Shown: positions 1 through 7,134, counted from the stretch's first letter. The stretch is 9,403 nucleotides of DNA from an uncultured Oscillospiraceae bacterium (GCA_934546725.1 CAKTED010000046.1:1-9403); one strand, 5' to 3'. Notes: generated by a model not told the origin, from the sequence alone. Program-made: numbers and translations.

Positions 1-1
1 C

Positions 2-1066
2 CGGGCGGACGAACGGCTGACGGCGGAGCTTCAGGAAGCGCTGGAGCAGCAGGCGGTGCTGCGAAGCGTGGCAGACGCCGACGAGACGGCGAGGCGCTTC
101 GATTCCTGCCAGGGGATCTGGCTCAGGGCACGGGAAACACTGCGGAAATTTTCCGTGGGTGGCTGGACCGGCTTTTCAATCATTGTATATATCGGCTCCG
201 CGGCGGTTATATTGTGGGGTACGATATCAATAAAAAACGGGAGCCTGTCTATCGGCGACCTGACGGCGATTTTGCAGCTTATTGCGCTGTTCCGCGCGCC
301 GGTGACCGGGCTTACGGGCATTCACAGCCAGCTTGCGGCGGTGGATGCGGCAAGGGAGCGGATCGGCGAGCTCTACTCGCTTCCGGACGAGGTCTGCGGC
401 GAGGAGATACCGGCTGACGCAAGGGCGCTGGCGCTGATTTTTCAGAACGTTACATTTTCGTATTCCGGCGAGGAGCGCAGCGTTTTTGAGAATTTTTCGG
501 CGTGGATACCGCTTGACAGGTGGAACTGCCTGACGGGCGAGTCCGGCCGGGGAAAGAGCACGCTGTACCGCCTGATACTGGCAACCTGCCGCCCTCAGAG
601 CGGAAGCGTGATACTGGAAACGGATAAGGGCAGCTATGTCTGCTCGAAGGCGACGCGGCGATTTTTCGGCTATGTTCCGCAGACGCCTGCGCTGCTTTCG
701 GGCACAATACGGGAAAACCTGCTCATAGCGGAACCGGACGCAGGTGAGGCGGAGCTTCGGGACGCGCTTCTGGCGGCGGACTGCGGCTTTGTTAACGAGC
801 TGCCGAAGAAAATGGACACGGAGATTGGCGAGGAAGGCAGGGGGCTGTCGGCAGGCCAGCGGCAGCGCGTGGCGATAGCGCGAGCGATGCTCGGCGGCGC
901 GCAGGTGCTGCTGCTTGACGAGATAACCTCCGCGCTTGACCGAGACACCGAGCTGCGCGTTTTGAAAAATCTCAGACGGCGCGTACCGGCGGCCATAGCG
1001 GCAACTCATCACCCGGAAATGCTGAGCGAGCCGGATGTGAGCAGCCTTAAGCTGAATGAACAGTAA
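2..1066 (+). CDS. ABC exporter half-transporter, permease-ATPase fusion (5' end outside window)
   Basis: This is the C-terminal 354 residues of a type I ABC exporter: the last part of the transmembrane domain followed by a complete nucleotide-binding domain. The frame is open from the first bases, so the true start lies upstream; an internal GTG at 56 is not a credible start. Counting codons from base 2, hydrophobic helices lie at about 57-77 and 87-107. The ATPase then shows Walker A GESGRGKST (179-187), a Q-loop glutamine (227), signature LSAGQ (282-286, one change from LSGGQ), Walker B with D306 and catalytic E307 in LLLDEITSALD, and the switch histidine H336 in ATHH. All ATPase motifs are intact, so it should hydrolyse ATP. 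Exporters of this type work as homo- or heterodimers in the cytoplasmic membrane; a partner, if any, would be upstream. The substrate cannot be told from sequence. The next gene starts within about 10 bases, suggesting co-transcription. Confidence 0.93.
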   Translation, partial: RADERLTAELQEALEQQAVLRSVADADETARRFDSCQGIWLRARETLRKFSVGGWTGFSIIVYIGSAAVILWGTISIKNGSLSIGDLTAILQLIALFRAPVTGLTGIHSQLAAVDAARERIGELYSLPDEVCGEEIPADARALALIFQNVTFSYSGEERSVFENFSAWIPLDRWNCLTGESGRGKSTLYRLILATCRPQSGSVILETDKGSYVCSKATRRFFGYVPQTPALLSGTIRENLLIAEPDAGEAELRDALLAADCGFVNELPKKMDTEIGEEGRGLSAGQRQRVAIARAMLGGAQVLLLDEITSALDRDTELRVLKNLRRRVPAAIAATHHPEMLSEPDVSSLKLNEQ

Positions 1067-1074
1067 GGGAAGTG

Positions 1075-1902
1075 ATGCCGTTGCCTGAAAAAAGGCGAAG
1101 AGGAAAAGGGAAGGTCATAGCAGCAGTCCTGCTTTCCATACTTGCACTGATCGTGCTTGCGGCGGGCGCGCTTGCCTGGAGGTTCAGAGATGAGATAAAG
1201 GCCTACAGGATATCAAGGCAGTACAGCTCGCAGGAGCTGGAGGATCAGCTTGCGGAGAATGACAGGGCGATACAGGATGTCGCGAAGGATTCAGCGGGAA
1301 TAACGGTTCGAGTGCCGACCGATGAGGAGCGCGAAGCGCTGCGCGACGGAAGCATGACCCGGGAGGAGCTGGTGGAGCGCCTTACGGAGAAGCCGGGAGC
1401 GCAGACTGGCGGAGCGGGCGCGGAGCATGAAGGCGGCCAGAACCAGGCGGCGGGCAGCCCGACACCGGATAAAACCGCGAAGCCGGAATCCACGGCTCCC
1501 ACAAAGACCTCTGAGGAGACCGGGAACGCGGAGAAGCAGAAAAAATATGAAAGCGAGCTTTCGGCGCTGATAGCGAAGGTATATGTTCTGCGCGAGGAAT
1601 ACATCGCGGCGCTTGACGACATGGAGGCCGCCGCAAAGGCGGATTACAGGGCGCTGCCGAGCGCGCAGCGCACGGGCACGGCGATGGCATCGCTCGTCAG
1701 CTCGTATCTCGCCAAAGCGACGGAACTGGAAAAGCAGTGCGACGACAGGATGGACGCGATCGTCGCGGAGCTGCGCACACTGATTTCGGAAAACAAAGGT
1801 GATATGAGCCTGCTCGACACCGTTGTTTATAGCTATGCAAACGAAAAAAGTCTGAGAAAAGCATGGTACATGTCAAAACTTGAGGAGAAAGGATTAATTT
1901 GA
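1075..1902 (+). CDS. Membrane-anchored protein with extracytoplasmic helical domain, function unknown
   Basis: I do not recognise a characterised family. The protein (about 275 residues) has a basic N-terminus (KRRRGKGK), one hydrophobic segment at about residues 14-35, and then a charged, mostly helical segment. A low-complexity linker rich in Gly, Ala, Thr, Pro, Ser and Glu follows at about 108-150, and then a helical, charged C-terminal domain containing KYESELSALIAKVYVLREEY and ending near NEKSLRKAWYMSKLEEKGLI. The positive-inside rule puts the N-terminus in the cytoplasm and the long C-terminal part outside. I chose ATG 1075 because AAGGGA (1065-1070) lies just upstream; GTG 1072 and TTG 1081 are alternatives in the same frame. 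It follows the ABC gene almost without a gap, and its stop overlaps the first possible start (TTG 1899) of the SLH gene. That points to a shared transcript and perhaps a shared envelope role, which is inference. Confidence 0.85.
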   Translation: MPLPEKRRRGKGKVIAAVLLSILALIVLAAGALAWRFRDEIKAYRISRQYSSQELEDQLAENDRAIQDVAKDSAGITVRVPTDEEREALRDGSMTREELVERLTEKPGAQTGGAGAEHEGGQNQAAGSPTPDKTAKPESTAPTKTSEETGNAEKQKKYESELSALIAKVYVLREEYIAALDDMEAAAKADYRALPSAQRTGTAMASLVSSYLAKATELEKQCDDRMDAIVAELRTLISENKGDMSLLDTVVYSYANEKSLRKAWYMSKLEEKGLI

Positions 1903-1904
1903 AC

Positions 1905-3347
1905 ATGAAACGTAGAATCATGAGCCTTGCACTGGCGATCATAATGTGCATTGCGCTGACCCCGTCAGCATTCGCCGCATCGATTTACAAGCTTACCCTT
2001 ACCATTTCCAGCGATAACGCAGCGGACGGTACGGTTTCGTATGAAGCGCGTTATATCGCGGAGAGCACTTCGCTTTCCGCTCAGGTGGTAGCCGGTATCA
2101 ACCTTCGCAAGAACGACGGCTCGCTGAGAAATGCCTTCAAATCCCCCGCGATGCGCGAGGAGATGCAGAGAGGCATTGACGCGTACAACGCGACGAAGGC
2201 AGATTCTGCCAACACTGCCTGGGGCGACTATGTCGCATCCGTGGACGCAAAGGTCACGGCGTCCGAGGACAGCATCAAGACCAATCTTAAGGACATGAGC
2301 AAAACCTTTGGCGACCAGGGCGAGGGAACCTATACTCTCCGCTTTAAAAACGAGGTTGCCGGAGACGATAAGGAGAACACCACCTATACCGTTACCATAG
2401 TTCTTGCCGAGGACACCTACAGCGGCGGCGGTACGGTCACCGTTGATAAGACCGCGACCGTTACGGTCCGCACGGCAGAGGGCGGCAGCGCCACGGCTTC
2501 CAGAACTAAGGTGACCGTTGGCGAGAAGGTGACCGTTACCCTCAAGCCTGACGCGGGCTATGCCATCAGCAGAATTGAGGTCGTGGATGCAAATGGCAGC
2601 TATATGGATACGACCTATACAGGCAACGGAGTTTATACCATTACCGTGCCCGAGGGAGGCGCGACCGTTACCCCTGTGTTCAAAAAGAAAATAGCCGATC
2701 CTGTGGATACCGGCGTTGCCGCGATGCTCACCGTCGACGACCACATCGTTTACATGGAGGGCTATGAGGACGGCGAGTTCAGACCCAATAACGACATTAC
2801 CCGCGCCGAGGTCGCGCAGATATTCTATCGTCTGCTTAAGGATAAGAATATTGAAATAAGCAAAACCTTTGAGGATGTTGCCGACGACGCGTGGTATGCC
2901 GAGGCGGTAAAGACGCTGGCCTCCACCGGCATACTCAATGGAACGAGCGATACGAAGTTTGAGCCTGCCCGTGCGATAACCCGCGCGGAGTTTACGGCTG
3001 TCTGCACCCGCTTTGCAAAGGAAGCTACCGGAACGGTAACGTTCCCCGACGTTCCCGAGGATCACTGGGCATATAAGAACATCGCCACGGCGGCCGAGTA
3101 CGGCTGGATAGTCGGCGATGAGAACGGAAACTTCAACCCCAACGATAATATTACCCGTGCGGAGGCCGCAACGATCGTAAACCGTATGCTTGAGCGTCTT
3201 GGCGACTTCAAGGCCATAAACAGCGGCGAGGCGAAGAAGTTCCCCGACGTTTCCGAGAGCTTCTGGGGCTACAATGAGATCGCAGAGGCTACGAGCGACC
3301 ACGCGCACGATTACGACGATGAGAAGGTACACGAAATTTGGGAATGA
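1905..3347 (+). CDS. Secreted SLH-domain cell-surface protein with InlB-type repeat
   Basis: This is a 480-residue exported surface protein. From ATG 1905 it begins with a textbook signal peptide: basic MKRR, a hydrophobic core, and a likely cut after PSAFA (about residue 24). TTG 1899 is an alternative start six bases upstream; GGAGAAAGGA just before both can serve either. Residues 25 to about 175 form a region I do not recognise. Residues about 180-267 resemble a divergent InlB B-repeat (VTVRTAEGGSATA, LKPDAGYAISRIEV, ending in a TITVPEGGATVTPVFKK-like strand). Three SLH motifs follow at about 271-317, 322-372 and 380-435, each with the hallmark ITRAE. A fourth begins at 446 (FPDVSESFWGYNEI) but stops after about 35 residues at the end of the protein. 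SLH domains usually bind pyruvylated secondary cell-wall polymers and hold the protein on the wall. Codon use is biased to ACC, GTT and CTT, unlike neighbours, suggesting abundant expression. It could be a minor SLH protein or an S-layer component. Confidence 0.93.
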   Translation: MKRRIMSLALAIIMCIALTPSAFAASIYKLTLTISSDNAADGTVSYEARYIAESTSLSAQVVAGINLRKNDGSLRNAFKSPAMREEMQRGIDAYNATKADSANTAWGDYVASVDAKVTASEDSIKTNLKDMSKTFGDQGEGTYTLRFKNEVAGDDKENTTYTVTIVLAEDTYSGGGTVTVDKTATVTVRTAEGGSATASRTKVTVGEKVTVTLKPDAGYAISRIEVVDANGSYMDTTYTGNGVYTITVPEGGATVTPVFKKKIADPVDTGVAAMLTVDDHIVYMEGYEDGEFRPNNDITRAEVAQIFYRLLKDKNIEISKTFEDVADDAWYAEAVKTLASTGILNGTSDTKFEPARAITRAEFTAVCTRFAKEATGTVTFPDVPEDHWAYKNIATAAEYGWIVGDENGNFNPNDNITRAEAATIVNRMLERLGDFKAINSGEAKKFPDVSESFWGYNEIAEATSDHAHDYDDEKVHEIWE

Positions 3348-3418
3348 TCCGGACGGAAGTGTAAAAGCTTAAATCGTAGAAGCGCAGATAGAAAATATTA
3401 AGAGGCGGTGAGCATAAA

Positions 3419-5350
3419 ATGAAGGGAAGAAAGATCACGAAGCAGATGCTGACGATCATGTTCCTTGACATTATAATGCTCACCGCCTCCGGCGGTCTGG
3501 CCCTCCTGGCGCGGTTTGAATTTTCTCTTGACGAGGTGCCGGAGTTTTACAGCAGGGCGTGGTTTCGCTTCCTGCCGATACAGATAGTGATAACCATCGT
3601 CGTTTTTTACCTGATGAGAATGTACCGCTATGTCTGGCGCTCCGTCAGCGCAGGGGACGCGATGGAGATGACTCTTTCCGTCATCGGAGCGGGCTGCCTT
3701 TCAACGGCTGTGAGCGTGATAATGGGGCTTGGCATGCCGAGAAGTGTCATGTTCGTTTCTCTCCTGCTGGAGGTCGTTACCCTTGTCGGAATGCGCTGCT
3801 CGCTGCGCCTGTATGATGCGTTCATGCGCAGGACGGTGGTGAGCAGAGGCGGAAAGAAACGCATAATGCTGATAGGAGCGGGAGAGGCGGCGCGCGTATT
3901 GATCCGCGAAAGCACCTCAGACTCCAATTATAACGCAAAAATATGCTGCGCCATTGACGATAACCCGCAGAAATGGGGCAGATACCTTAACGGTGTGCCG
4001 ATAGTCGGCGGCCGCGACATGATCGAAAAGACGGCCAGGGTGTGGCATATCGACCAGATCATCTTTGCCATTCCCTCCATGAACGTGAAAGAGCGCAAGG
4101 AGGTACTTCAGATCTGCCAAAGAACGGGCTGCCGTGTGCGCGTTCTGCCGGAGATATATAAGATCGTGAGCGGGTCCATAAGTCTTGCCGATGCGCGCGA
4201 TATACAGATGGAGGATCTGCTCGGGCGCGAACCGGTGGAGCTGAATACCGGGATGCTCGACGGCTTTCTGAGAGACAAAACCGTACTGGTGACCGGCGGA
4301 GGCGGCTCCATCGGCAGCGAGCTGTGCAGGCAGATAGCGGTTTATTCCCCCAGAAGGCTTGTGATTTTCGATATCTACGAAAACAACGCCTACGATATAC
4401 AGCAGGAGCTCATCAGAGCATACGGCCGCGAGTTTCCGCTGTCTGTTGAGATCGGCTCGGTGCGCGATAAGAGCCGCGTGTGCGAGCTGTTTGATACATA
4501 TCGCCCGGACGTGGTGTTTCACGCGGCGGCGCATAAGCATGTGCCGCTGATGGAGGGCTGCGCCGCCGAGGCGGTCAAAAACAACATATTCGGAACGTAC
4601 CATGTGGTTCGCGCCGCTGAAAAGTACGGTGTAAGTAAATTTGTCATGATATCGACGGATAAGGCCGTTAATCCGACGAATTTCATGGGCGCGACGAAGC
4701 GCTTCTGCGAGATGATCCTTCAGAGCAGAAGCGGGGGAACGGAGTTCTGCTGCGTCCGCTTCGGTAATGTTCTGGGCTCGAACGGGTCCGTTGTGCCGCT
4801 TTTCAGGCGGCAGATAGCTGAGGGCGGGCCTGTTACGATAACGGATAAGAGGATCATACGCTATTTCATGACTATTCCCGAGGCCGCGCAGCTTGTTCTC
4901 GAGGCCGGGGCGATGGCCAGGCAGAACCAGATATTCGTGCTCGATATGGGCGAGCCCGTGAAGATACTTTCGCTCGCGGAGAACCTTATCCGCATATCCG
5001 GCCTGAAGCCGTATAAGGATATCGATATACTCGAGATAGGGCTGCGGCCGGGGGAAAAGCTGTATGAAGAGCTGCTGATGCGCAGCGAAACTCTGAGCGC
5101 TACGGAGAACAACAAAATATTCGTTGAGCAGCAGCAGAAAATAGAGCCGGAGTTTATTTTGCAGGCGCTCAAAAGGCTGGACAGCGCCATCAGCGAGCAG
5201 CGCAGCAATGATGAGCTCATAGAGCTTATGCACAGACTGGTGCCGACGTATCAGTCCGCCGAAAAGGTGAACCGTGAAGCGGAGAAAAGTGAGCCGCACA
5301 TTGCCCAACAGACGGAAGCGGGGATGATAGAGCTTAAAGCGGCGCTTTAA
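3419..5350 (+). CDS. Membrane-bound UDP-sugar 4,6-dehydratase (WbpM/PglF/CapD type)
   Basis: At 643 residues this has the full length and layout of long-form nucleotide-sugar 4,6-dehydratases. Four membrane helices lie at about 10-31, 51-67, 85-104 and 109-126. A first Rossmann-like fold contains IMLIGAGEAAR (about 149-159), and a catalytic SDR domain starts with the NAD-binding TGGGGSIGSE (GGGGSIG at 293-299). The active-site signature STDKAVNPTNFMGATKR places T413, D414 and K415, and Met423 plus Lys427 where classic short-chain dehydrogenases have Tyr and Lys. That Tyr-to-Met change is typical of this family and not a defect. Family members convert UDP-GlcNAc to UDP-4-keto-6-deoxy-HexNAc, the first step to bacillosamine, QuiNAc or FucNAc for surface polysaccharides or protein glycans. 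No aminotransferase or acetyltransferase is in view, so the end sugar is unknown. The start is ATG 3419, seven bases after AGGCGGTGA (3403-3411). galE follows 45 bases downstream. Confidence 0.93.
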   Translation: MKGRKITKQMLTIMFLDIIMLTASGGLALLARFEFSLDEVPEFYSRAWFRFLPIQIVITIVVFYLMRMYRYVWRSVSAGDAMEMTLSVIGAGCLSTAVSVIMGLGMPRSVMFVSLLLEVVTLVGMRCSLRLYDAFMRRTVVSRGGKKRIMLIGAGEAARVLIRESTSDSNYNAKICCAIDDNPQKWGRYLNGVPIVGGRDMIEKTARVWHIDQIIFAIPSMNVKERKEVLQICQRTGCRVRVLPEIYKIVSGSISLADARDIQMEDLLGREPVELNTGMLDGFLRDKTVLVTGGGGSIGSELCRQIAVYSPRRLVIFDIYENNAYDIQQELIRAYGREFPLSVEIGSVRDKSRVCELFDTYRPDVVFHAAAHKHVPLMEGCAAEAVKNNIFGTYHVVRAAEKYGVSKFVMISTDKAVNPTNFMGATKRFCEMILQSRSGGTEFCCVRFGNVLGSNGSVVPLFRRQIAEGGPVTITDKRIIRYFMTIPEAAQLVLEAGAMARQNQIFVLDMGEPVKILSLAENLIRISGLKPYKDIDILEIGLRPGEKLYEELLMRSETLSATENNKIFVEQQQKIEPEFILQALKRLDSAISEQRSNDELIELMHRLVPTYQSAEKVNREAEKSEPHIAQQTEAGMIELKAAL

Positions 5351-5395
5351 GCTCTTTGATGTGTATTAAGCCAACAGGAGGGAGAGTGAAGCGAT

Positions 5396-6403
5396 ATGTC
5401 TACGGTTTTACTGACTGGGGGCACGGGGTTTATCGGCTCGCATACGGCGGTGGAGCTGCTGAACGCGGGCTATGACGTTGTACTGGCAGACGACCTTTCA
5501 AACAGCAGCAAGGATATCGTTGACCGGATAGAAAAAATATGCGGCAGAAGGCCGGCATTTTACCTGGCCGACGTTTCCGAGCGCGAGAGCGTGGAAAAAA
5601 TTTTTTCGGATAACGTAATTGACACCGTGATACACTTCGCCGGATACAAGGCCGTGGGCGAATCAGTCAGAAAGCCGGTAATGTATTATCGCAATAACCT
5701 TGATACGACGCTGACGCTGCTTGAAGCCATGCAGCGGCACGGCGTGATGAAATTCGTGTTCAGCTCCTCGGCAACGGTTTACGGCGCCGAGGCGGACGTG
5801 CCGTATACGGAGACGGCGGCGACGGGCGGCTGCACGAATCCATATGCCTGGACGAAATACATGATAGAGCGGATTCTGCGGGACACTGCGGCAGCAGAGC
5901 CGGAGCTTTCGGTGGTGCTGCTGAGATACTTTAACCCCATCGGCGCTCATGCGAGCGGGCTTATCGGCGAAAGACCAAACGGGATACCCAATAATCTCAT
6001 GCCGTATATAACGCAGGTGGCGGCCGGCAGGCTCGCGGAGCTTTCGGTTTTTGGCGACGATTATGATACGCCGGACGGCACGGGAGTGCGGGACTACATT
6101 CATGTGATGGACCTGGCGAAAGGGCATGCTGCGGCGCTTGAGTATGCTTCGCGGCATAAGGGCGTGGAGACGTTCAACCTCGGAACGGGGCGCGGCTTCA
6201 GCGTGCTCGAGGTCGTGCATGCGTTTGAACGTGCGAACGGGGTGAAGATACCGTACAGGATCGCTCCGCGCAGGGATGGCGACGTTGCCCTGAATTATGC
6301 GGATACGGAAAAGGCTGAAAGCATGCTTGGATGGCGCGCGGAGAAGAGCCTGGAGGATATGTGCCGCGATTCCTGGAGATGGCAGAAGGACTGTGAAGGA
6401 TAA
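5396..6403 (+). CDS. galE: UDP-glucose 4-epimerase (GalE)
   Basis: The 335-residue length is usual for GalE, an NAD-dependent cytoplasmic SDR enzyme that interconverts UDP-glucose and UDP-galactose (and UDP-GlcNAc/GalNAc in some members). It starts with the dinucleotide-binding TGGTGFIGSHTAVELL and carries the GalE-specific HFAGYKAVGESV. The catalytic serine region is SSSATVYG (S125) and the YxxxK pair is Y150/K154 in YAWTKYMIER. Further GalE blocks are RYFNPIGAH, GERPNGIPNNLMPYI and the GTGVRDYIHVMDLAKGH stretch. N300 occupies the position of Escherichia coli Tyr299, a residue known to gate acceptance of N-acetyl sugars. No galK or galT is nearby, and the neighbour is a UDP-HexNAc dehydratase, so an anabolic role in surface-glycan synthesis is more likely than galactose catabolism. 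ATG 5396 follows a purine-rich AGGAGGGAGAG stretch (5376-5386). Confidence 0.96.
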   Translation: MSTVLLTGGTGFIGSHTAVELLNAGYDVVLADDLSNSSKDIVDRIEKICGRRPAFYLADVSERESVEKIFSDNVIDTVIHFAGYKAVGESVRKPVMYYRNNLDTTLTLLEAMQRHGVMKFVFSSSATVYGAEADVPYTETAATGGCTNPYAWTKYMIERILRDTAAAEPELSVVLLRYFNPIGAHASGLIGERPNGIPNNLMPYITQVAAGRLAELSVFGDDYDTPDGTGVRDYIHVMDLAKGHAAALEYASRHKGVETFNLGTGRGFSVLEVVHAFERANGVKIPYRIAPRRDGDVALNYADTEKAESMLGWRAEKSLEDMCRDSWRWQKDCEG

Positions 6404-6424
6404 CGGCTGCATGGGAAAACGGAT

Positions 6425-6907
6425 ATGGCTCGGCAGAAAATGAAAAAGAAGATCATTATTGCGCTTACAGTGCTGAATCTCTGCTTTATATGGGGGAATT
6501 CGGCGCTCAGACCCGAGATATCAAACGCGATAAGCGACAAGGTGACCGAAATTTTGGGCGGAGAGGTTACGGGAGGCTCGGAGGAGGCTGAGAGCAGCGC
6601 CATGACGTGGCTGACGTCAGGGCACGTCCGCAAGCTTGCGCATATGGCGGAGTTTGCCGCATTGGCAGTGCTGCTGGCGATCGGCGCCTCTGCTGCGGGC
6701 TGCCGAATGAAGGACGTATGGTCTCAGCTTCTGCTTATTGGGGTGCTTACGGCGCTTATTGACGAAACGATCCAGATATTCAGCGGACGAACGTCGGCAG
6801 TGAAGGACGTATGGATAGACTGCGGAGGCTTCGCCATCGGTACCGCGATCACGCTTCTGCTGCAATATGCCGGAAAGAGGCGAAGGGCAGGGACCGGTTC
6901 CAATTAA
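6425..6907 (+). CDS. VanZ-like family membrane protein
   Basis: This 160-residue protein has the VanZ-like family layout. A first hydrophobic helix (about 8-24) ends in FIWGNSA, a polar loop follows, and then come three helices at about 69-91, 97-118 and 131-150. The conserved polar signature is present: RKLAH with R69 and H73, E76, then ALIDETIQIFSGR with D113, E114, Q117 and R122, then KDVWIDCGG with D128 and D132. VanZ itself gives low-level teicoplanin resistance in vancomycin-resistant enterococci, but most family members are uncharacterised and often sit near envelope or polysaccharide genes, as here. Resistance should not be assumed. The start is uncertain: ATG 6425 has only a weak GGGA (6413-6416) upstream, and ATG 6440 (residue 6) is possible. 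It lies 21 bases after galE, so it is probably in the same operon. Confidence 0.88.
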   Translation: MARQKMKKKIIIALTVLNLCFIWGNSALRPEISNAISDKVTEILGGEVTGGSEEAESSAMTWLTSGHVRKLAHMAEFAALAVLLAIGASAAGCRMKDVWSQLLLIGVLTALIDETIQIFSGRTSAVKDVWIDCGGFAIGTAITLLLQYAGKRRRAGTGSN

Positions 6908-6923
6908 ACGGATAAACCTTTTT
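6896..6923 (+). terminator. Weak hairpin plus T-run at the end of the VanZ-like gene
   Basis: GGTTCC (6896-6901) can pair with GG (6910-6911) and AACC (6915-6918), leaving an eight-base loop and a three-base bulge. TTTTT follows at 6919-6923. The stem is short and overlaps the stop codon at 6905-6907, so this is only a candidate end for the upstream transcript. Confidence 0.3.
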
Positions 6924-7057
6924 GTAAGTCCCGCTAACAACAGGGAAATCGGGCTGCAGCGGCTTTGCAGGCCTCGCCGTTGTGTTTGCAAAGCGGAAGC
7001 AAAGGCGGCGACTGCAAAAAAGTCCTTCTTTTTTATGCAAAATAATAAAAAATGTGC
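6908..7057. other. Intergenic region with overlapping hairpin potential
   Basis: I see no gene here. GCTTTGCAGGC (6962-6972) can pair with GTTTGCAAAGC (6984-6994), with two G-U pairs. A competing fold pairs TCGCCG (6974-6979) with CGGCGA (7006-7011), enclosing TTTGC (6985-6989) with GCAAA (6999-7003). A third small hairpin pairs AAAAAAG (7016-7022) with CTTTTTT (7028-7034) and could act as a weak terminator. The stretch 7030-7055 is A/T-rich and lies just upstream of the promoter at 7058. No known riboswitch is recognised. Confidence 0.45.
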
Positions 7058-7086
7058 TTGAAATTCATGGGCTTTTATGCTAAACT
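7058..7086 (+). promoter_or_regulatory. Sigma-A-type promoter with extended -10
   Basis: The -35 is TTGAAA (7058-7063) and the -10 is TAAACT (7081-7086), with the optimal 17-base spacer. TG one base before the -10 (7078-7079) makes it an extended -10. The A/T-rich tract before the -35 could act as an UP element. It lies about 55 bases before the start of the four-helix protein gene. Confidence 0.65.
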
Positions 7087-7128
7087 TCTGTTAGTAAAGC
7101 AAATCCCTACTATTTTTGAGGTTGAGTT

Positions 7129-7134
7129 GGAGGT
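7129..7134 (+). promoter_or_regulatory. Strong ribosome binding site
   Basis: GGAGGT lies nine bases before ATG 7144. It supports that start over the in-frame ATGs at 7150 and 7180. Confidence 0.8.

Noticed and set aside
227..1012. 261-residue minus-strand open frame opposite the ABC gene
   Set aside because: Codon-register shadow of a gene with complete ATPase motifs; the product is Arg-rich with no domain.
1965..3332. 455-residue open frame on the minus strand opposite the SLH gene
   Set aside because: It is in exact codon register with the SLH gene and stays open because that gene avoids TTA, CTA and TCA. The plus strand has a signal peptide and three SLH motifs; the minus frame has none and no ribosome site I can see.
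3338..3367. Possible promoter TTGGGA / TAAAAG between the SLH and dehydratase genes
   Set aside because: 18-base spacer, poor -35 and no supporting signal; too weak to list as a feature, although an internal promoter here cannot be excluded.
3917..5308. 463-residue open frame on the minus strand opposite the dehydratase gene
   Set aside because: Same codon-register effect. The plus strand carries the full WbpM/PglF-type signature, while the minus product has no recognisable motif.
5663..6412. 249-residue minus-strand open frame opposite galE
   Set aside because: Codon-register shadow; the plus strand is unmistakably GalE.
6425..6907. Glycopeptide resistance from the VanZ-like gene
   Set aside because: No vanA/B/H/X/S/R-type genes are in view, and most VanZ-like proteins have no shown role in resistance.
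6867..7061. 64-residue plus-strand open frame running from the VanZ-like gene into the intergenic region
   Set aside because: It overlaps the end of the VanZ-like gene in another frame, has no plausible ribosome site, and its basic product looks random.
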